DNA of 64,000 bases from Candidatus Paraprevotella stercoravium (GCA_944320795.1 CALUIU010000007.1:21478-85477), one strand, 5' to 3'; shown: positions 20,087 through 29,311, numbered from the stretch's first letter. The notes: generated by a model not told the origin, from the letters alone. Program-made: numbers and translations.

Positions 20087-21820
20087 TTATTTGTTGATTT
20101 TATTCCAGGTATCTTTCAGGCCTACCGTACGGTTGAAAATCAGATGTTCTGGAGTAGAGTCCTTGTCTGGTGTAAAGTAACCGATACGCTGGAACTGCAG
20201 ATAATCCAATGGTTTGGCTTCGCTCAGATATTTCTCTACATAACATTCTGTCAGAACCTTGAGTGAATCCGGATTCATCATCTGCTTCATGGCGTCGAGT
20301 GCCGAGCAATCCTGGGCTTCACGGATGTTGGCCAGTTCGTCACGTGGATTTTCGCATTTCCACAGACGGTCATACAGACGTACCTCGGCTTTGATGCAAT
20401 GGTTGCAGCTTACCCAGTGCAGGGTACCTTTCACCTTCTTATTGCTGTTGATCATGCCGCTTTTGGTTGTCGGATCATATTCGGCATAGACCTCGATGAT
20501 GTTTCCGTCTTCGTCTTTCTTGCATCCGGTGCATTTTACGATATAGGCGCTCTTCAAGCGTACTTCCTGACCCGGAGTCATGCGGAAGTATTTCTTTGGA
20601 GCATCTTCCATGAAGTCTTCGCGCTCCATCCACAATTCGCGGCTGAATTCAATCATGTGTGTTCCTGAGTTCGGATCTTCCGGGTTGTTAACAGCTTCCA
20701 GCTCCTCAACCTGACCTTCCGGATAGTTGGTGATGATCAGCTTAACCGGATTGATTACGGCAGATACGCGTGTAGCTCTGCTGTTCAGATCCTCGCGGAC
20801 TGCGCTTTCCAGCAGGGCGAAGTCATTCAATGCGTCGTATGTGGTATAACCGATCTTGTTGATGAAGTTGCGGATGGACTCCGGTGAGTAACCGCGACGA
20901 CGGAATCCGCACAAGGTCGGCATACGGGGATCGTCCCATCCGTTTACCAGTCCGTTCTGAACCATAATGAGCAGGTTGCGCTTGCTCATCAGCGTATAGT
21001 TCAGGTTCAGTTTGTTGAACTCATACTGGCGTGGGCGGTGGTCATCCAGATCCTCGCCTTCTTTCAACCAGTCGATAAACAGGTTGTAAAGCGGACGGTG
21101 CACTACAAACTCCAATGTACAAAGAGAGTGGGTTACCCCTTCAAAGAAGTCGCTCTGTCCGTGTGCGAAGTCATACATCGGATATGCCTTCCATTTTGAA
21201 CCGGTGCGATGATGTTCCTTATTGATGATTCGGTAGATGATCGGGTCTCGGAAGTGCATGTTCGGGTTGGCCATATCGATCTTGGCGCGGAGCACCATAG
21301 ATCCTTCCTCCAGTTCGCCGCTGTTCATCTTCTCAAAGAGAGCCAGGCTTTCCTCAATCGGACGGTCGCGGTAAGGGCTGTTTGTACCCGGTTGGGTAGG
21401 GGTACCCTTCTGAGCCGCGATCTGTTCTGCGGTCTGTTCGTCGATATATGCTTTTCCTTCCTTGATCAGGCGAACGGCAAAGTCCCACAACTGCTGGAAA
21501 TAGTCTGAGGCATAATATTCGTTACCCCATTCGAATCCCAGCCATTTGATATCTTCCTTAATGGCCTCAACATACTCTACATCCTCTTTGGTCGGATTCG
21601 TGTCATCGAAGCGGAGGTTACATACCCCTCCATATTTTTGTGCGATACCAAAGTCCATGCAGATAGCTTTGGCGTGTCCTATATGCAGATATCCGTTAGG
21701 CTCTGGCGGGAAGCGGGTTTGCAGTCTACCGTCATTCTTACCGGCAGCCAAATCGGCTGTTACGATCTCTTCAACAAAGTTCAAACTCTTTTTTTCTGAT
21801 GTTTCTGTTGTCATATTCAT
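20087..21820 (-). CDS. glnS: Glutaminyl-tRNA synthetase
   Basis: 577 residues. A class I synthetase that charges tRNA-Gln with glutamine in the cytoplasm. The HIGH signature is in PPEPNGYLHIGHAKAI (about 42-57), the KMSKS equivalent is LMSKR (about 270), and a GlnRS-specific anticodon-binding beta-barrel region fills the C-terminal half. A direct GlnRS means this organism need not use the Glu-tRNA-Gln amidotransferase route. It heads an operon with the downstream TPR gene. The start at 21820 gives MNM; the second ATG two codons later is equally possible. Confidence 0.97.
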   Translation of the reverse strand: MNMTTETSEKKSLNFVEEIVTADLAAGKNDGRLQTRFPPEPNGYLHIGHAKAICMDFGIAQKYGGVCNLRFDDTNPTKEDVEYVEAIKEDIKWLGFEWGNEYYASDYFQQLWDFAVRLIKEGKAYIDEQTAEQIAAQKGTPTQPGTNSPYRDRPIEESLALFEKMNSGELEEGSMVLRAKIDMANPNMHFRDPIIYRIINKEHHRTGSKWKAYPMYDFAHGQSDFFEGVTHSLCTLEFVVHRPLYNLFIDWLKEGEDLDDHRPRQYEFNKLNLNYTLMSKRNLLIMVQNGLVNGWDDPRMPTLCGFRRRGYSPESIRNFINKIGYTTYDALNDFALLESAVREDLNSRATRVSAVINPVKLIITNYPEGQVEELEAVNNPEDPNSGTHMIEFSRELWMEREDFMEDAPKKYFRMTPGQEVRLKSAYIVKCTGCKKDEDGNIIEVYAEYDPTTKSGMINSNKKVKGTLHWVSCNHCIKAEVRLYDRLWKCENPRDELANIREAQDCSALDAMKQMMNPDSLKVLTECYVEKYLSEAKPLDYLQFQRIGYFTPDKDSTPEHLIFNRTVGLKDTWNKINK

Positions 21821-21842
21821 CTAAATACTATAATTCTAACTG

Positions 21843-21850
21843 CAAAATTA
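21843..21850 (-). promoter_or_regulatory. Predicted -7 element for glnS
   Basis: The reverse strand reads TAATTTTG, an exact TAnnTTTG match, 22 bp before the glnS start; TTGA about 20 nt upstream is a weak -33 candidate. Confidence 0.45.
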
Positions 21851-22038
21851 GCAAACTTTCTTAAATTAGAATCAACATACTCTGTAAATTTATTATAGGT
21901 ACGAGAGAATGGTTTATTTTTCCTCTTCCTGAATTGACTTTATAAAGTGTTGAAATTAGGAAATGTTTTTGAGTCGGTTGTTTTATTTCAATTCGATAAA
22001 AAGATTTTTGCAAATATGTTATCAAACATAAAAATAAG

Positions 22039-22070
22039 TTTGGAAGTTTCAAAACAAAGCCCGATATTTG
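22039..22070 (+). promoter_or_regulatory. Predicted promoter of a candidate small RNA
   Basis: TTTG at 22039-22042 and GATATTTG at 22063-22070 (one base off TAnnTTTG) with a 20-nt spacer, the same geometry seen upstream of the acyl-CoA ligase and MORN genes in this window. No protein gene follows on this strand. Confidence 0.4.
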
Positions 22071-22074
22071 CAGC

Positions 22075-22160
22075 CGTTATCCTGAAAACAATCTTTTTAC
22101 CTTAAACGAAACTAATACCTAATTAGTATGGAAGGGCCTGTCGTGAGACAGGCCCTTCCT
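22075..22160 (+). ncRNA. Candidate small RNA in the glnS-rarA intergenic region
   Basis: The 371-bp gap between glnS and rarA (21821-22191) contains a promoter-like pair at 22039-22070 and, 60 bp later, a strong hairpin at 22131-22158. Together they would define a transcript of about 85 nt without a convincing reading frame or ribosome site. The hairpin also lies 33 bp beyond the rarA stop and may simply be its terminator. I do not recognise 6S, SRP or tmRNA features here. Confidence 0.3.
22131..22158. terminator. Hairpin after rarA / candidate sRNA
   Basis: A perfect 12-bp GC-rich stem (22131-22142 with 22147-22158) closed by a GTGA tetraloop. The T-tract is weak on both sides, so termination efficiency is uncertain. 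Confidence 0.65.
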
Positions 22161-22191
22161 GCATTATATCCTTATCATATGATTCCTGAGG

Positions 22192-23460
22192 TCAGAAACG
22201 GTTTTTCCATAACTTGTTCAGGTGCTCTTTCAGTTTTTGTTCCTGAGCATTAGGCTGCGGCTGCCAGATGCGTGTCTTTTCCAACTCATCCGGAAGGAAC
22301 TGTTGCTCCACAAAATGATTCTCGTAATCATGCGCATATTTGTAATTCTCGCCGTATCCCAGTTCTTTCATCAGTTTGGTGGGAGCGTTGCGCAGGTGCA
22401 GGGGTACGGGAAGATTTCCCGTGTTGCGTACCAGTTCCAGAGCCTGGTTAATGGCCATATATGCTGAGTTGCTTTTGGGACTGGAAGCCAGATAAACCGT
22501 AGCTTCTGCCAAAGGAATGCGTCCTTCCGGCCATCCTATTTTCATCACGGCATCGAATGCCGCGTTTGCCAGTAACAGAGCGTTCGGGTTTGCCAGTCCG
22601 ATATCCTCACTGGCGGAAATCACCAGTCTGCGGGCGATGAAGGCCGGATCTTCTCCGCCTTCGATCATACGGGCCAGCCAATAAATGGCTGCGTCGGGAT
22701 CACTGCCACGGATGCTTTTAATGAAGGCCGAAACAATATCATAATGGATTTCTCCCTCTTTGTCGTAGGCCATCGGATTTTCCTGAATACGTTCCGACAC
22801 CAGCCGGTCTGTAATCACAATTTCTTCTTCATTGCTGGAAGAAGTGACCAGTTCCAGGATATTGAGCAGTTTGCGCGCGTCTCCGCCGCTATAGCGCAGC
22901 ATCAGGTTGGTTTCCTTCAGTATGATTTTCTTTTCTTTCAGTAGAACATCCTTGGTTATGGCTTGTTGCAACAAGGCCAGCAGATCCTCTTTGTCCAGAG
23001 ATTTCAGAACATAAAGCTGGCAGCGGGACAAGAGCGGACGAATCACCTCGAATGACGGGTTCTCTGTAGTGGCCCCAATCAGCGTGACTACTCCCTGTTC
23101 GACCGCTCCCAACAGCGAATCCTGTTGGGATTTGCTGAAACGATGGATCTCGTCAATGAAGAGAATCGGACTGTTCATCGAAAAGAAACGGTTGTTTTTT
23201 GCTTTTTCGATAATTTCGCGTACATCCTTTACCCCGCTGGTTACGGCACTCAGGGTATAAAAAGGAGTTTCCAGTTTGTTGGCAATGATTTGGGCCAGTG
23301 TGGTTTTACCAACTCCCGGAGGTCCCCATAAGATAAAGGAAGATATTTTTCCGGAATCAATCATTTTTCGCAATACAGCGTCCGGACCAACCAGATGTTT
23401 CTGTCCGATGTAGTCATCCAGAGTTTTGGGACGCATCCGTTCTGCTAAAGGTATATTCAT
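22192..23460 (-). CDS. rarA: Replication-associated recombination protein A (RarA/MgsA, AAA+ ATPase)
   Basis: 422 residues from the ATG at 23460, where MNIPLAERMRPKTLDDYIGQ gives the usual family start; a longer in-frame start at 23511 would add 17 residues beyond the predicted promoter region. RarA is a clamp-loader-like ATPase (WRNIP1/Mgs1 family) acting at stalled replication forks. Walker A GPPGVGKTT (about 51), Walker B LFIDEIHRF, sensor 1 IGATTENPSF, then the family tetramerisation/C-terminal part with IKSIRGSDPDAA and the final conserved YAHDYENHF. A single gene with its own predicted promoter. Confidence 0.95.
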   Translation of the reverse strand: MNIPLAERMRPKTLDDYIGQKHLVGPDAVLRKMIDSGKISSFILWGPPGVGKTTLAQIIANKLETPFYTLSAVTSGVKDVREIIEKAKNNRFFSMNSPILFIDEIHRFSKSQQDSLLGAVEQGVVTLIGATTENPSFEVIRPLLSRCQLYVLKSLDKEDLLALLQQAITKDVLLKEKKIILKETNLMLRYSGGDARKLLNILELVTSSSNEEEIVITDRLVSERIQENPMAYDKEGEIHYDIVSAFIKSIRGSDPDAAIYWLARMIEGGEDPAFIARRLVISASEDIGLANPNALLLANAAFDAVMKIGWPEGRIPLAEATVYLASSPKSNSAYMAINQALELVRNTGNLPVPLHLRNAPTKLMKELGYGENYKYAHDYENHFVEQQFLPDELEKTRIWQPQPNAQEQKLKEHLNKLWKNRF

Positions 23461-23508
23461 ATTTTGAGTCTTTATTTTCGGTAAATACAATAATTGAAGA
23501 CAGGAAAA

Positions 23509-23516
23509 CAAAGGTA
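23509..23516 (-). promoter_or_regulatory. Predicted -7 element for rarA
   Basis: The reverse strand reads TACCTTTG, an exact TAnnTTTG match, 48 bp before the chosen rarA ATG and overlapping the longer alternative start codon at 23511, which supports the shorter start. Confidence 0.45.
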
Positions 23517-23579
23517 CATATTAAATTGGAACTGCGGTTTTTCTTCTTACGAAAAGTTTTTCTCTTTTTATGATCTCGT

Positions 23580-23611
23580 TTCGTTTCTTCATTCTATTTT
23601 GGCTATCTTTG
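23580..23611 (+). promoter_or_regulatory. Predicted promoter of the glycosyltransferase gene
   Basis: TATCTTTG at 23604-23611 (exact TAnnTTTG) with TTCG at 23580-23583 and a 20-nt spacer; the ATG follows 23 bp downstream. Confidence 0.5.
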
Positions 23612-23634
23612 CGTGACATTATTGAAAAGAAAAG

Positions 23635-24543
23635 ATGATATCCATACTGATTCCGACTTATAATTATCCCTGTAGCTCTTTGGTACGCAGCCTGCAAGCG
23701 CAATGTGAGCGGCTTTGTGTTTCAGATCCGGCTTTTCGCTATGAAATTCTGGTTGCGGATGATGCCTCAACCTTAGTGTCTGCCCGTGAGGAGAACGAGC
23801 GGATCGCCTGCATTCGGGGATGCCGGTACTTACCTTTGTCCGAGAATGTGGGTCGGGCGCGTATCCGCAATTATTTGGCAGATCAGGCCCGTTATGAATG
23901 GCTGCTTTTTCTGGACAGCGACGCAGAAGTTTCTGACGGACATTTTCTGGAAAATTATATGCGTGCTGTCAGCGGGGGCGATGTGGAAGTGGTTTGCGGT
24001 GGTGTAGCCAATATTCCGGAACTGAAAGACACCGCTTGTTCCTTGCGTTATTATTATGAAGAGCATGTCGGCAAGAAACGTCTGGCGTTAGAACGGATGA
24101 AGCATCCCTATGCACGTTTCAGTACCTTTAATTTTCTGATACGCCGTGATTTCTTTCAGACAGTCCGTTTTAATGAAAAATGTGTGCACTATGGTTATGA
24201 GGATGTATTTTTCGGAATGGAGATCAGGAATCACGGAGGGCGTATTCTGCATATAGACAACGCCCTTATTCATGCCGGAGTGGAGCCTAATGAAGTCTTT
24301 TTGGCGAAAACGGAAACGGCCTTGCGCACGCTTTACAGTCTGGATCTGGATTTCCGTTCTTATGTGACTGTTTCACGGGTCGCTTTGCGGCTGAAGCGTT
24401 TTGGTCTGTTGCCGCTTGTTGTCTTGTTGTTCCGTATTTTCAAATCGCTGATGCGATCCAATTTGTCAGGTGCGTCTCCTTCTGTATTGCTTTTCAATTT
24501 ATATAAACTGGGGTACTATGCGTCCTTGGAAAGCAAAGCCTGA
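23635..24543 (+). CDS. Family 2 glycosyltransferase
   Basis: 302 residues with a GT-A fold. It begins directly with the nucleotide-binding strand MISILIPTYNYP, has VADDAST (about 40-46), the metal-binding LFLDSDAEV (DxD, about 102-110) and a later acceptor region with HYGYEDVFFGMEI, where ED is the likely base. A C-terminal hydrophobic stretch (about 255-280) may attach it to the inner membrane. It would transfer a sugar from a nucleotide donor to glycan or lipid; donor and acceptor cannot be read. It stands alone, without a polysaccharide cluster. Confidence 0.9.
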   Translation: MISILIPTYNYPCSSLVRSLQAQCERLCVSDPAFRYEILVADDASTLVSAREENERIACIRGCRYLPLSENVGRARIRNYLADQARYEWLLFLDSDAEVSDGHFLENYMRAVSGGDVEVVCGGVANIPELKDTACSLRYYYEEHVGKKRLALERMKHPYARFSTFNFLIRRDFFQTVRFNEKCVHYGYEDVFFGMEIRNHGGRILHIDNALIHAGVEPNEVFLAKTETALRTLYSLDLDFRSYVTVSRVALRLKRFGLLPLVVLLFRIFKSLMRSNLSGASPSVLLFNLYKLGYYASLESKA

Positions 24544-24602
24544 TTTGTCCTAAAAAAATACCGTATTTGACGCCTGTATTTTTTCTTCGGAGAGCCTAAA
24601 AA

Positions 24603-24685
24603 AAATCGTCGGGACAATTTTTTCAATTTGTCCCGACGATTTGATTAATTCGTCCTGACGATTTTTTAAAATTCTCAGGATGAAT
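24603..24685. repeat. Two tandem related hairpins (likely bidirectional terminator)
   Basis: First hairpin: perfect 15-bp stem, 24603-24617 with 24628-24642, loop of 10 nt rich in T. Second: 11-bp stem with one mismatch, 24648-24658 with 24675-24685. The arms of both carry variants of TCGTCxxGACGA, so the second resembles a degenerate copy of the first. They lie between the convergent ends of the glycosyltransferase and epimerase genes. Confidence 0.75.
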
Positions 24686-24775
24686 TTTGAATAATTATAA
24701 CTGTAAGATTTTCAGGGTGTTATATTCTGAAGCCTAAAACAGGTCGCTTTGTTTTATTTGTAAATAAAAAGTCAC

Positions 24776-25651
24776 TTATTCAATGACGATTTCCACTTCA
24801 CCCTCAAATATCTCACCCGGCTTCAGCAGATTCACCATAGGTTGTTCGGCAAGGACATCAGAGGTACCGCTTTTAGGGCAGCAGCCAAACCAGGGTTCGA
24901 GGCATACGAAGGGAGCGTTTTTGCCTGAAGGCGACCAATAAGCTATGGACGGTGTATTGGCTTTAATGGTGAGAACCGGTTTGCGGTCTTTGTCATAGAG
25001 CGACGTGCGGTTGATGATACCTCTGGTTTCCAGGATCGTGTCACAGTCAAACGTGTCATTCTTCAGTGGGAGCATACCTTTCTCGTCCAAAGCGATGACC
25101 GCCACTTTGTCGGTATAATGTCCGTTCGAATCAATTTCATTGGAGTGGATTTCCTGTACGTCATTAAATGACAGATAACCGTGTATCTCATCTTCTTCCT
25201 TGAATTTGGGCAGGAAGAAAGCCGGGTGACTGCCGATCTGGAACGGCATCACACCTTCTGTACCGGTATACTGCACGCGAAACCGCTGAAAGACTTTGTT
25301 CCGGCTGAGCTGATAAATGATTTCCAGATGAAAGGCATAGGGAAACAGCTTTCTGGTGTCTTCGTTGTCGTCAGCTCTGAATTCCAGAATGCGGTCACCT
25401 TCCGTACAAGAGAAATTCATTTGCTGGATGAATCCGTGCTTTCCGATGGGGTAGTTGATCCCGTCAAATACCACACCTTCATGATTTGGCTTTCCGATAA
25501 TAGGAAACAGCAATGGGGCGTGTTTGGCCCAATAATCCGGATTGGCGTTCCATATATATTCCCGGTTACTCGATACCTTGCGCAGGCTTTGCATCTCAGC
25601 GCCTCGTTCCGAGACTTCGAGTTCCAATATTCCATTAGACAATGTTCTCAT
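24776..25651 (-). CDS. Aldose 1-epimerase family protein (LacX-like)
   Basis: 291 residues with the galactose-mutarotase beta-sandwich fold. Recognisable points are the N-terminal LEVSERGAEMQSLRK, WAKHAPLLFPIIG (about 42-54), KHGFIQQMNF (the His region, about 72-81), QIGSHPAFFLP with the second His (about 140), and the C-terminal VCLEPWFGC with the likely catalytic Glu. It is closer to the LacX branch than to GalM. Such enzymes interconvert alpha and beta anomers of sugars, or sugar phosphates in some branches; the substrate is unknown. A single gene. Confidence 0.88.
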   Translation of the reverse strand: MRTLSNGILELEVSERGAEMQSLRKVSSNREYIWNANPDYWAKHAPLLFPIIGKPNHEGVVFDGINYPIGKHGFIQQMNFSCTEGDRILEFRADDNEDTRKLFPYAFHLEIIYQLSRNKVFQRFRVQYTGTEGVMPFQIGSHPAFFLPKFKEEDEIHGYLSFNDVQEIHSNEIDSNGHYTDKVAVIALDEKGMLPLKNDTFDCDTILETRGIINRTSLYDKDRKPVLTIKANTPSIAYWSPSGKNAPFVCLEPWFGCCPKSGTSDVLAEQPMVNLLKPGEIFEGEVEIVIE

Positions 25652-25694
25652 CTTTCACGGTTAAAAAATAGGTTATACATCATGTTCTCGATGA

Positions 25695-25702
25695 CAAATT
25701 TA
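25695..25702 (-). promoter_or_regulatory. Predicted -7 element for the epimerase gene
   Basis: The reverse strand reads TAAATTTG, an exact TAnnTTTG match, 43 bp before the ATG. Confidence 0.4.
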
Positions 25703-25719
25703 TGAAAATACTTTCTTTG

Positions 25720-25754
25720 TTTGAAGCTTTTCTGAATAAAATTTATTAAGTTTG
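25720..25754 (+). promoter_or_regulatory. Predicted promoter of formate-tetrahydrofolate ligase gene
   Basis: TAAGTTTG at 25747-25754 is an exact TAnnTTTG match, with TTTG at 25720-25723 and a long 23-nt spacer. The ATG is 36 bp downstream. Confidence 0.4.
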
Positions 25755-25790
25755 TAGCATTAAACGAATCATATTAAAATCATAAAACGC

Positions 25791-27458
25791 ATGAAGAGTG
25801 ACATAGAAATTGCCCGCGAGTGCAAGTTGGCGCCGATTACAGAAATTGCCGCCAAACTGAATATTCCGGAAAGCGAACTGGAGCAGTATGGAAAATATGT
25901 GGCTAAGGTGCCTGAAAAACTGATAGATGAAGAGAAGATTAAGCAGAGTAATCTGATTCTCGTTACGGCTATTACTCCTACAAAGGCCGGTATTGGTAAA
26001 ACGACCGTTTCTATCGGTCTGGCGTTAGGACTGAATAAAATCAACAAGAAAGCGGTAGTGGCCTTGCGTGAGCCGTCACTCGGTCCGTGTTTCGGAATGA
26101 AGGGTGGTGCTGCCGGCGGTGGTTATGCCCAGGTGCTTCCGATGGACAAGATCAACCTGCATTTTACAGGCGACTTCCATGCCATTACTTCTGCCCACAA
26201 TATGATTTCCGCCTTGCTGGACAACTATATCTACCAGCATAAGGACGAGGGTTTTGCCATGAAGGAGATTCTGTGGAAGCGTGTGCTCGACGTGAACGAC
26301 CGTAACTTGCGTTACATCGTGACCGGCTTGGGTGCCAAGACAAACGGCGTGACCATGGAGAGCGGTTTTGATATTACTCCGGCTTCTGAGATTATGGCTA
26401 TCCTTTGTCTGGCGCAGGATGAGCAGGATCTGCGTCGCCGTATTGAGAACATTCTTCTTGGTACGACCATCGACAACAAGCCTTTCCGCGTAAAAGATCT
26501 GGGAGTGGCCGGTGCCATCTGCGTATTGCTGAAGGACGCTTTGCACCCGAATCTGGTGCAGACTACAGAAAATACTCCGGCTTTCGTACACGGCGGTCCG
26601 TTCGCCAACATTGCCCACGGATGTAATTCGGTGTTGGCAACCCGTCTGGCCATGACTTATGGTGACTACGTGATTACCGAAGGAGGCTTCGGTGCCGATC
26701 TGGGTGCGGAGAAATTCTATAATATCAAGTGCCGCAAGGCCGGTATCGCTCCGAAACTGACTGTGCTTGTAGCCACTACACAAGGACTGAAGATGCACGG
26801 TGGAGTGGATCTGACTTTGATTAAGGAACCGAACCTGGAAGGATTGAAGAAGGGACTTGACAATCTGGACAAACATATTGCCAATATCCAGAGTTTCGGA
26901 CAGACCGTAGTAGTTTGCTTCAACCGTTATGCTACGGATGTGGATGAGGAGATTGATTTCTGCCGTGCGCATTGCGCAGAGATGGGTGTCGGTTTTGCCG
27001 TGAATAATGCGTTTGTGGAAGGCGGTGCCGGAGCTGTAGAACTGGCAGAACTGGTTGTGAAGACCATTGAAGAGAATCCGTCTGCTCCGCTGAACTTCAC
27101 TTATGATGATAATGATTCTGTTGAAGTGAAGGCTACCAAGCTGGCTCAGAATATTTATGGTGCCGACAAGGTGATCTTCTCGGCCGCGGCCAAGAAGATG
27201 CTGGCCAAGATAGAAGAACTGGGTGTAAGTCATTACCCGATCTGTGTGGCCAAGACCCAATATTCTTTCTCTGCCGATGCCAAGGCTTACGGTGTGCCCA
27301 AGAATTTCAGTATTAATATCAAAGATATTGTGCTGAACTGCGGTTCGGAGATGATTGTACTTATTGCCGGCGAAATCATGCGTATGCCTGGATTGCCTAA
27401 GTCACCTCAGGCTGAGCGTATAGACATCGTAAACGGTGAGATTGAAGGTCTGTCTTAA
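25791..27458 (+). CDS. fhs: Formate-tetrahydrofolate ligase
   Basis: 555 residues, the usual length. It makes 10-formyl-THF from formate, THF and ATP, supplying one-carbon units for purines and fMet. The P-loop-like [11 protein letters not shown] (about 64-74) and [19 protein letters not shown] (about 94-112) are the family signatures. In fermenting gut Bacteroidales this captures formate. A single gene with its own predicted promoter; no THF riboswitch is evident in the short leader. Confidence 0.98.
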   Translation: MKSDIEIARECKLAPITEIAAKLNIPESELEQYGKYVAKVPEKLIDEEKIKQSNLILVTAITPTKAGIGKTTVSIGLALGLNKINKKAVVALREPSLGPCFGMKGGAAGGGYAQVLPMDKINLHFTGDFHAITSAHNMISALLDNYIYQHKDEGFAMKEILWKRVLDVNDRNLRYIVTGLGAKTNGVTMESGFDITPASEIMAILCLAQDEQDLRRRIENILLGTTIDNKPFRVKDLGVAGAICVLLKDALHPNLVQTTENTPAFVHGGPFANIAHGCNSVLATRLAMTYGDYVITEGGFGADLGAEKFYNIKCRKAGIAPKLTVLVATTQGLKMHGGVDLTLIKEPNLEGLKKGLDNLDKHIANIQSFGQTVVVCFNRYATDVDEEIDFCRAHCAEMGVGFAVNNAFVEGGAGAVELAELVVKTIEENPSAPLNFTYDDNDSVEVKATKLAQNIYGADKVIFSAAAKKMLAKIEELGVSHYPICVAKTQYSFSADAKAYGVPKNFSINIKDIVLNCGSEMIVLIAGEIMRMPGLPKSPQAERIDIVNGEIEGLS

Positions 27459-27537
27459 CAGATAAGATATCACGATATTCTGGAATCCTCATAATTTCGG
27501 TTATGAGGATTTTTTTCACTCATAACAGACAATTAAT

Positions 27538-29172
27538 ATGATGTGTCACTCTTGTTTTCATCCACTTGTTCCGCAGCCATCCGTTGACGAACTACCCCTT
27601 CTTTTTACCTATCCGTTTCATTACACGCCTCATCCGTTGATAGAGCAGGCTGCAACTTGCGTACGTCATCATTTACAATCCTGTGTTTTATGGCACGAGG
27701 AGTTGCGGCACGGAAAGATGTTCGGAGTGCTGCTGGTGCGTAACGGTGAAGGGCAGATCGGTTTTCTGGCTGCTTTTTCGGGATTGTTGGGGGGCTCCAA
27801 CTGTCAGCCGTATTTTGTACCTCCGGTGTTTGACTTTCTTGATCCGCAGGGATTCTTCAAACAGGGCGAAGCAAGACTCACGGAAATAAACCGTCAGGTG
27901 GAAGCCTTAAAGAGCGATGGAGAATATCTTGCGGCTCACGAGCGTCTTTTGGCTGTGAGCGGAGAGGCGGAAAGAGAACTGGCACGCATGAAAGAAGAAT
28001 ACCGTCAGGCACGTTTGCAGCGTGAGCAACTACGTCTGACGGCCACTCCCGACGAGGTGGAACAGCTGAACCGTGAGAGCCAGTTTCAGAAGGCGGAACT
28101 CAAGCGCCGGGAAAAAGCCTGGGCCGGACGGATCGCTGAATGCCGTGCCGTGGTGGAAGAGCGGGAGGCCGCCATCAAGGTGTTGAAGCAAAAACGGAAA
28201 AGTCTTTCCGAACAGCTTCAACAACAGATTTTCCGGCGTTTTACCTTCCGCAATGCCCATGGTGAGGAGCAGAGTCTGCAACAGATATTCTGTGATGCCG
28301 GACGTGGAGAACCTCCGGCCGGAGCAGGGGAGTGCGCCGCTCCCAAATTGCTGCAATATGCCTATCTGCATGGGATGAGGCCGCTGGCTATGGGTGAATT
28401 CTGGTGGGGTGACTCGCCACGCGGTGTGCTGCGCGAGGACGGCCGTTTCTATCCGTCCTGTACCAGCAAGTGCAAGCCTATTTTGGGCTTTATGCTTCAG
28501 GGATTGGATGTAGAGCCCGATCCGGTAGTTCGTGAGGCGTCTGCCCATAGTGAAGTGGAAATCATTTATGAGGACGATTATATAGCAGCCGTATCCAAGC
28601 CGGCCGGTATGTATTCCGTTCCTGGCAAGGAGGAGACCGTCTGTTCTGTATTGAGCTGGGCGCAGAACCGCTATCCGGATAGTGACAGCCCCTTGCTGGT
28701 TCATCGTCTGGATATGCATACTTCCGGCTTGTTGCTGATAGGAAAGACCAAGGAGGTTCATGCCGCTTTGCAACAAATGTTTGAGCGTCATCAGATCCGA
28801 AAGACTTATATTGCCGTGCTCGATGGCGTGGTTGCTCAAGATGAAGGCATGATCCGTTTACCGTTGCGTCCGGATTTGGAGCACCGGCCAATGCAGATGG
28901 TTGATCCGGTGTATGGTAAACCTGCCGTGACCCGTTATCGGGTGCTGAGCCGTGACAGGGAGACAACCCGTATCGCCTTTTTCCCACAGACCGGTCGCAC
29001 CCACCAGCTTCGGGTACATGCGGCGCATCCCGAAGGGTTGGGCTGTCCTATTCGCGGTGATCAGCTTTATGGACATCCGTCCGACCGCCTGTACCTTCAT
29101 GCGGAGCAGGTACAGTTCGTGCATCCCGTTACGGGGCAGCGCCTGACACTGAAAGTACCGGTTCCTTTTTAA
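27538..29172 (+). CDS. RluA-family RNA pseudouridine synthase with long N-terminal extension
   Basis: 544 residues, about 200-300 longer than RluA or RluD. The C-terminal 210 residues are the catalytic domain: IIYEDDYIAAVSKPAGMYSVPG at the start (shortened: EDDYIAAVSKPAG), the active-site HRLDMHTSG (Asp near 389), and FFPQTGRTHQLRVH. The N-terminal 340 residues hold a small domain with a CHSC start, a Gly-rich GFLAAFSGLLGG segment, a charged coiled coil (about 115-228), and a Cys-containing stretch near 310 (PSCTSKCKPIL). It isomerises uridines in rRNA or tRNA; the target is not evident. A hairpin terminator follows. Confidence 0.9.
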   Translation: MMCHSCFHPLVPQPSVDELPLLFTYPFHYTPHPLIEQAATCVRHHLQSCVLWHEELRHGKMFGVLLVRNGEGQIGFLAAFSGLLGGSNCQPYFVPPVFDFLDPQGFFKQGEARLTEINRQVEALKSDGEYLAAHERLLAVSGEAERELARMKEEYRQARLQREQLRLTATPDEVEQLNRESQFQKAELKRREKAWAGRIAECRAVVEEREAAIKVLKQKRKSLSEQLQQQIFRRFTFRNAHGEEQSLQQIFCDAGRGEPPAGAGECAAPKLLQYAYLHGMRPLAMGEFWWGDSPRGVLREDGRFYPSCTSKCKPILGFMLQGLDVEPDPVVREASAHSEVEIIYEDDYIAAVSKPAGMYSVPGKEETVCSVLSWAQNRYPDSDSPLLVHRLDMHTSGLLLIGKTKEVHAALQQMFERHQIRKTYIAVLDGVVAQDEGMIRLPLRPDLEHRPMQMVDPVYGKPAVTRYRVLSRDRETTRIAFFPQTGRTHQLRVHAAHPEGLGCPIRGDQLYGHPSDRLYLHAEQVQFVHPVTGQRLTLKVPVPF

Positions 29173-29185
29173 GACCATACAGTAT

Positions 29186-29247
29186 AAAAATCTCCCGGCG
29201 AAATGAGAGAAAGTATGATGTTTCTTCCATTTCGTCGGGAGATTTTT
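29186..29247 (+). terminator. Terminator after the RluA-like gene
   Basis: A 19-bp stem with a single mismatched or G-U pair (29186-29204 with 29229-29247), loop of 24 nt, ending in a T6 run. It lies 14 bp after the stop codon. Confidence 0.85.
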
Positions 29248-29266
29248 TATTGTAGAGTTATAAAAT

Positions 29267-29308
29267 AAAAAAAGCGATGATGAAAACCGTTTCATCATCG
29301 CTTTTTTT
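29267..29308. terminator. Terminator downstream of the tRNA-Cys cluster
   Basis: A perfect 19-bp stem (29267-29285 with 29290-29308) with the 4-nt loop ACCG, A7 on one side and T7 on the other. On the reverse strand it directly follows the last tRNA-Cys (3 bp gap), and it backs up the preceding terminator on the forward strand. Confidence 0.88.
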
Positions 29309-29311
29309 ATG

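Noticed and set aside
21861..22052. 63-codon reverse frame in the glnS-rarA gap
   Set aside because: AT-rich, no family resemblance, no ribosome site; overlaps the putative glnS leader.
25755..25790. THF riboswitch before formate-THF ligase
   Set aside because: The predicted leader is only about 30 nt and has no pseudoknot-forming elements.
26076..27260. 394-codon reverse frame inside formate-THF ligase
   Set aside because: Antisense to a complete, strongly conserved gene, with low-complexity His/Gln-rich translation and no start context.
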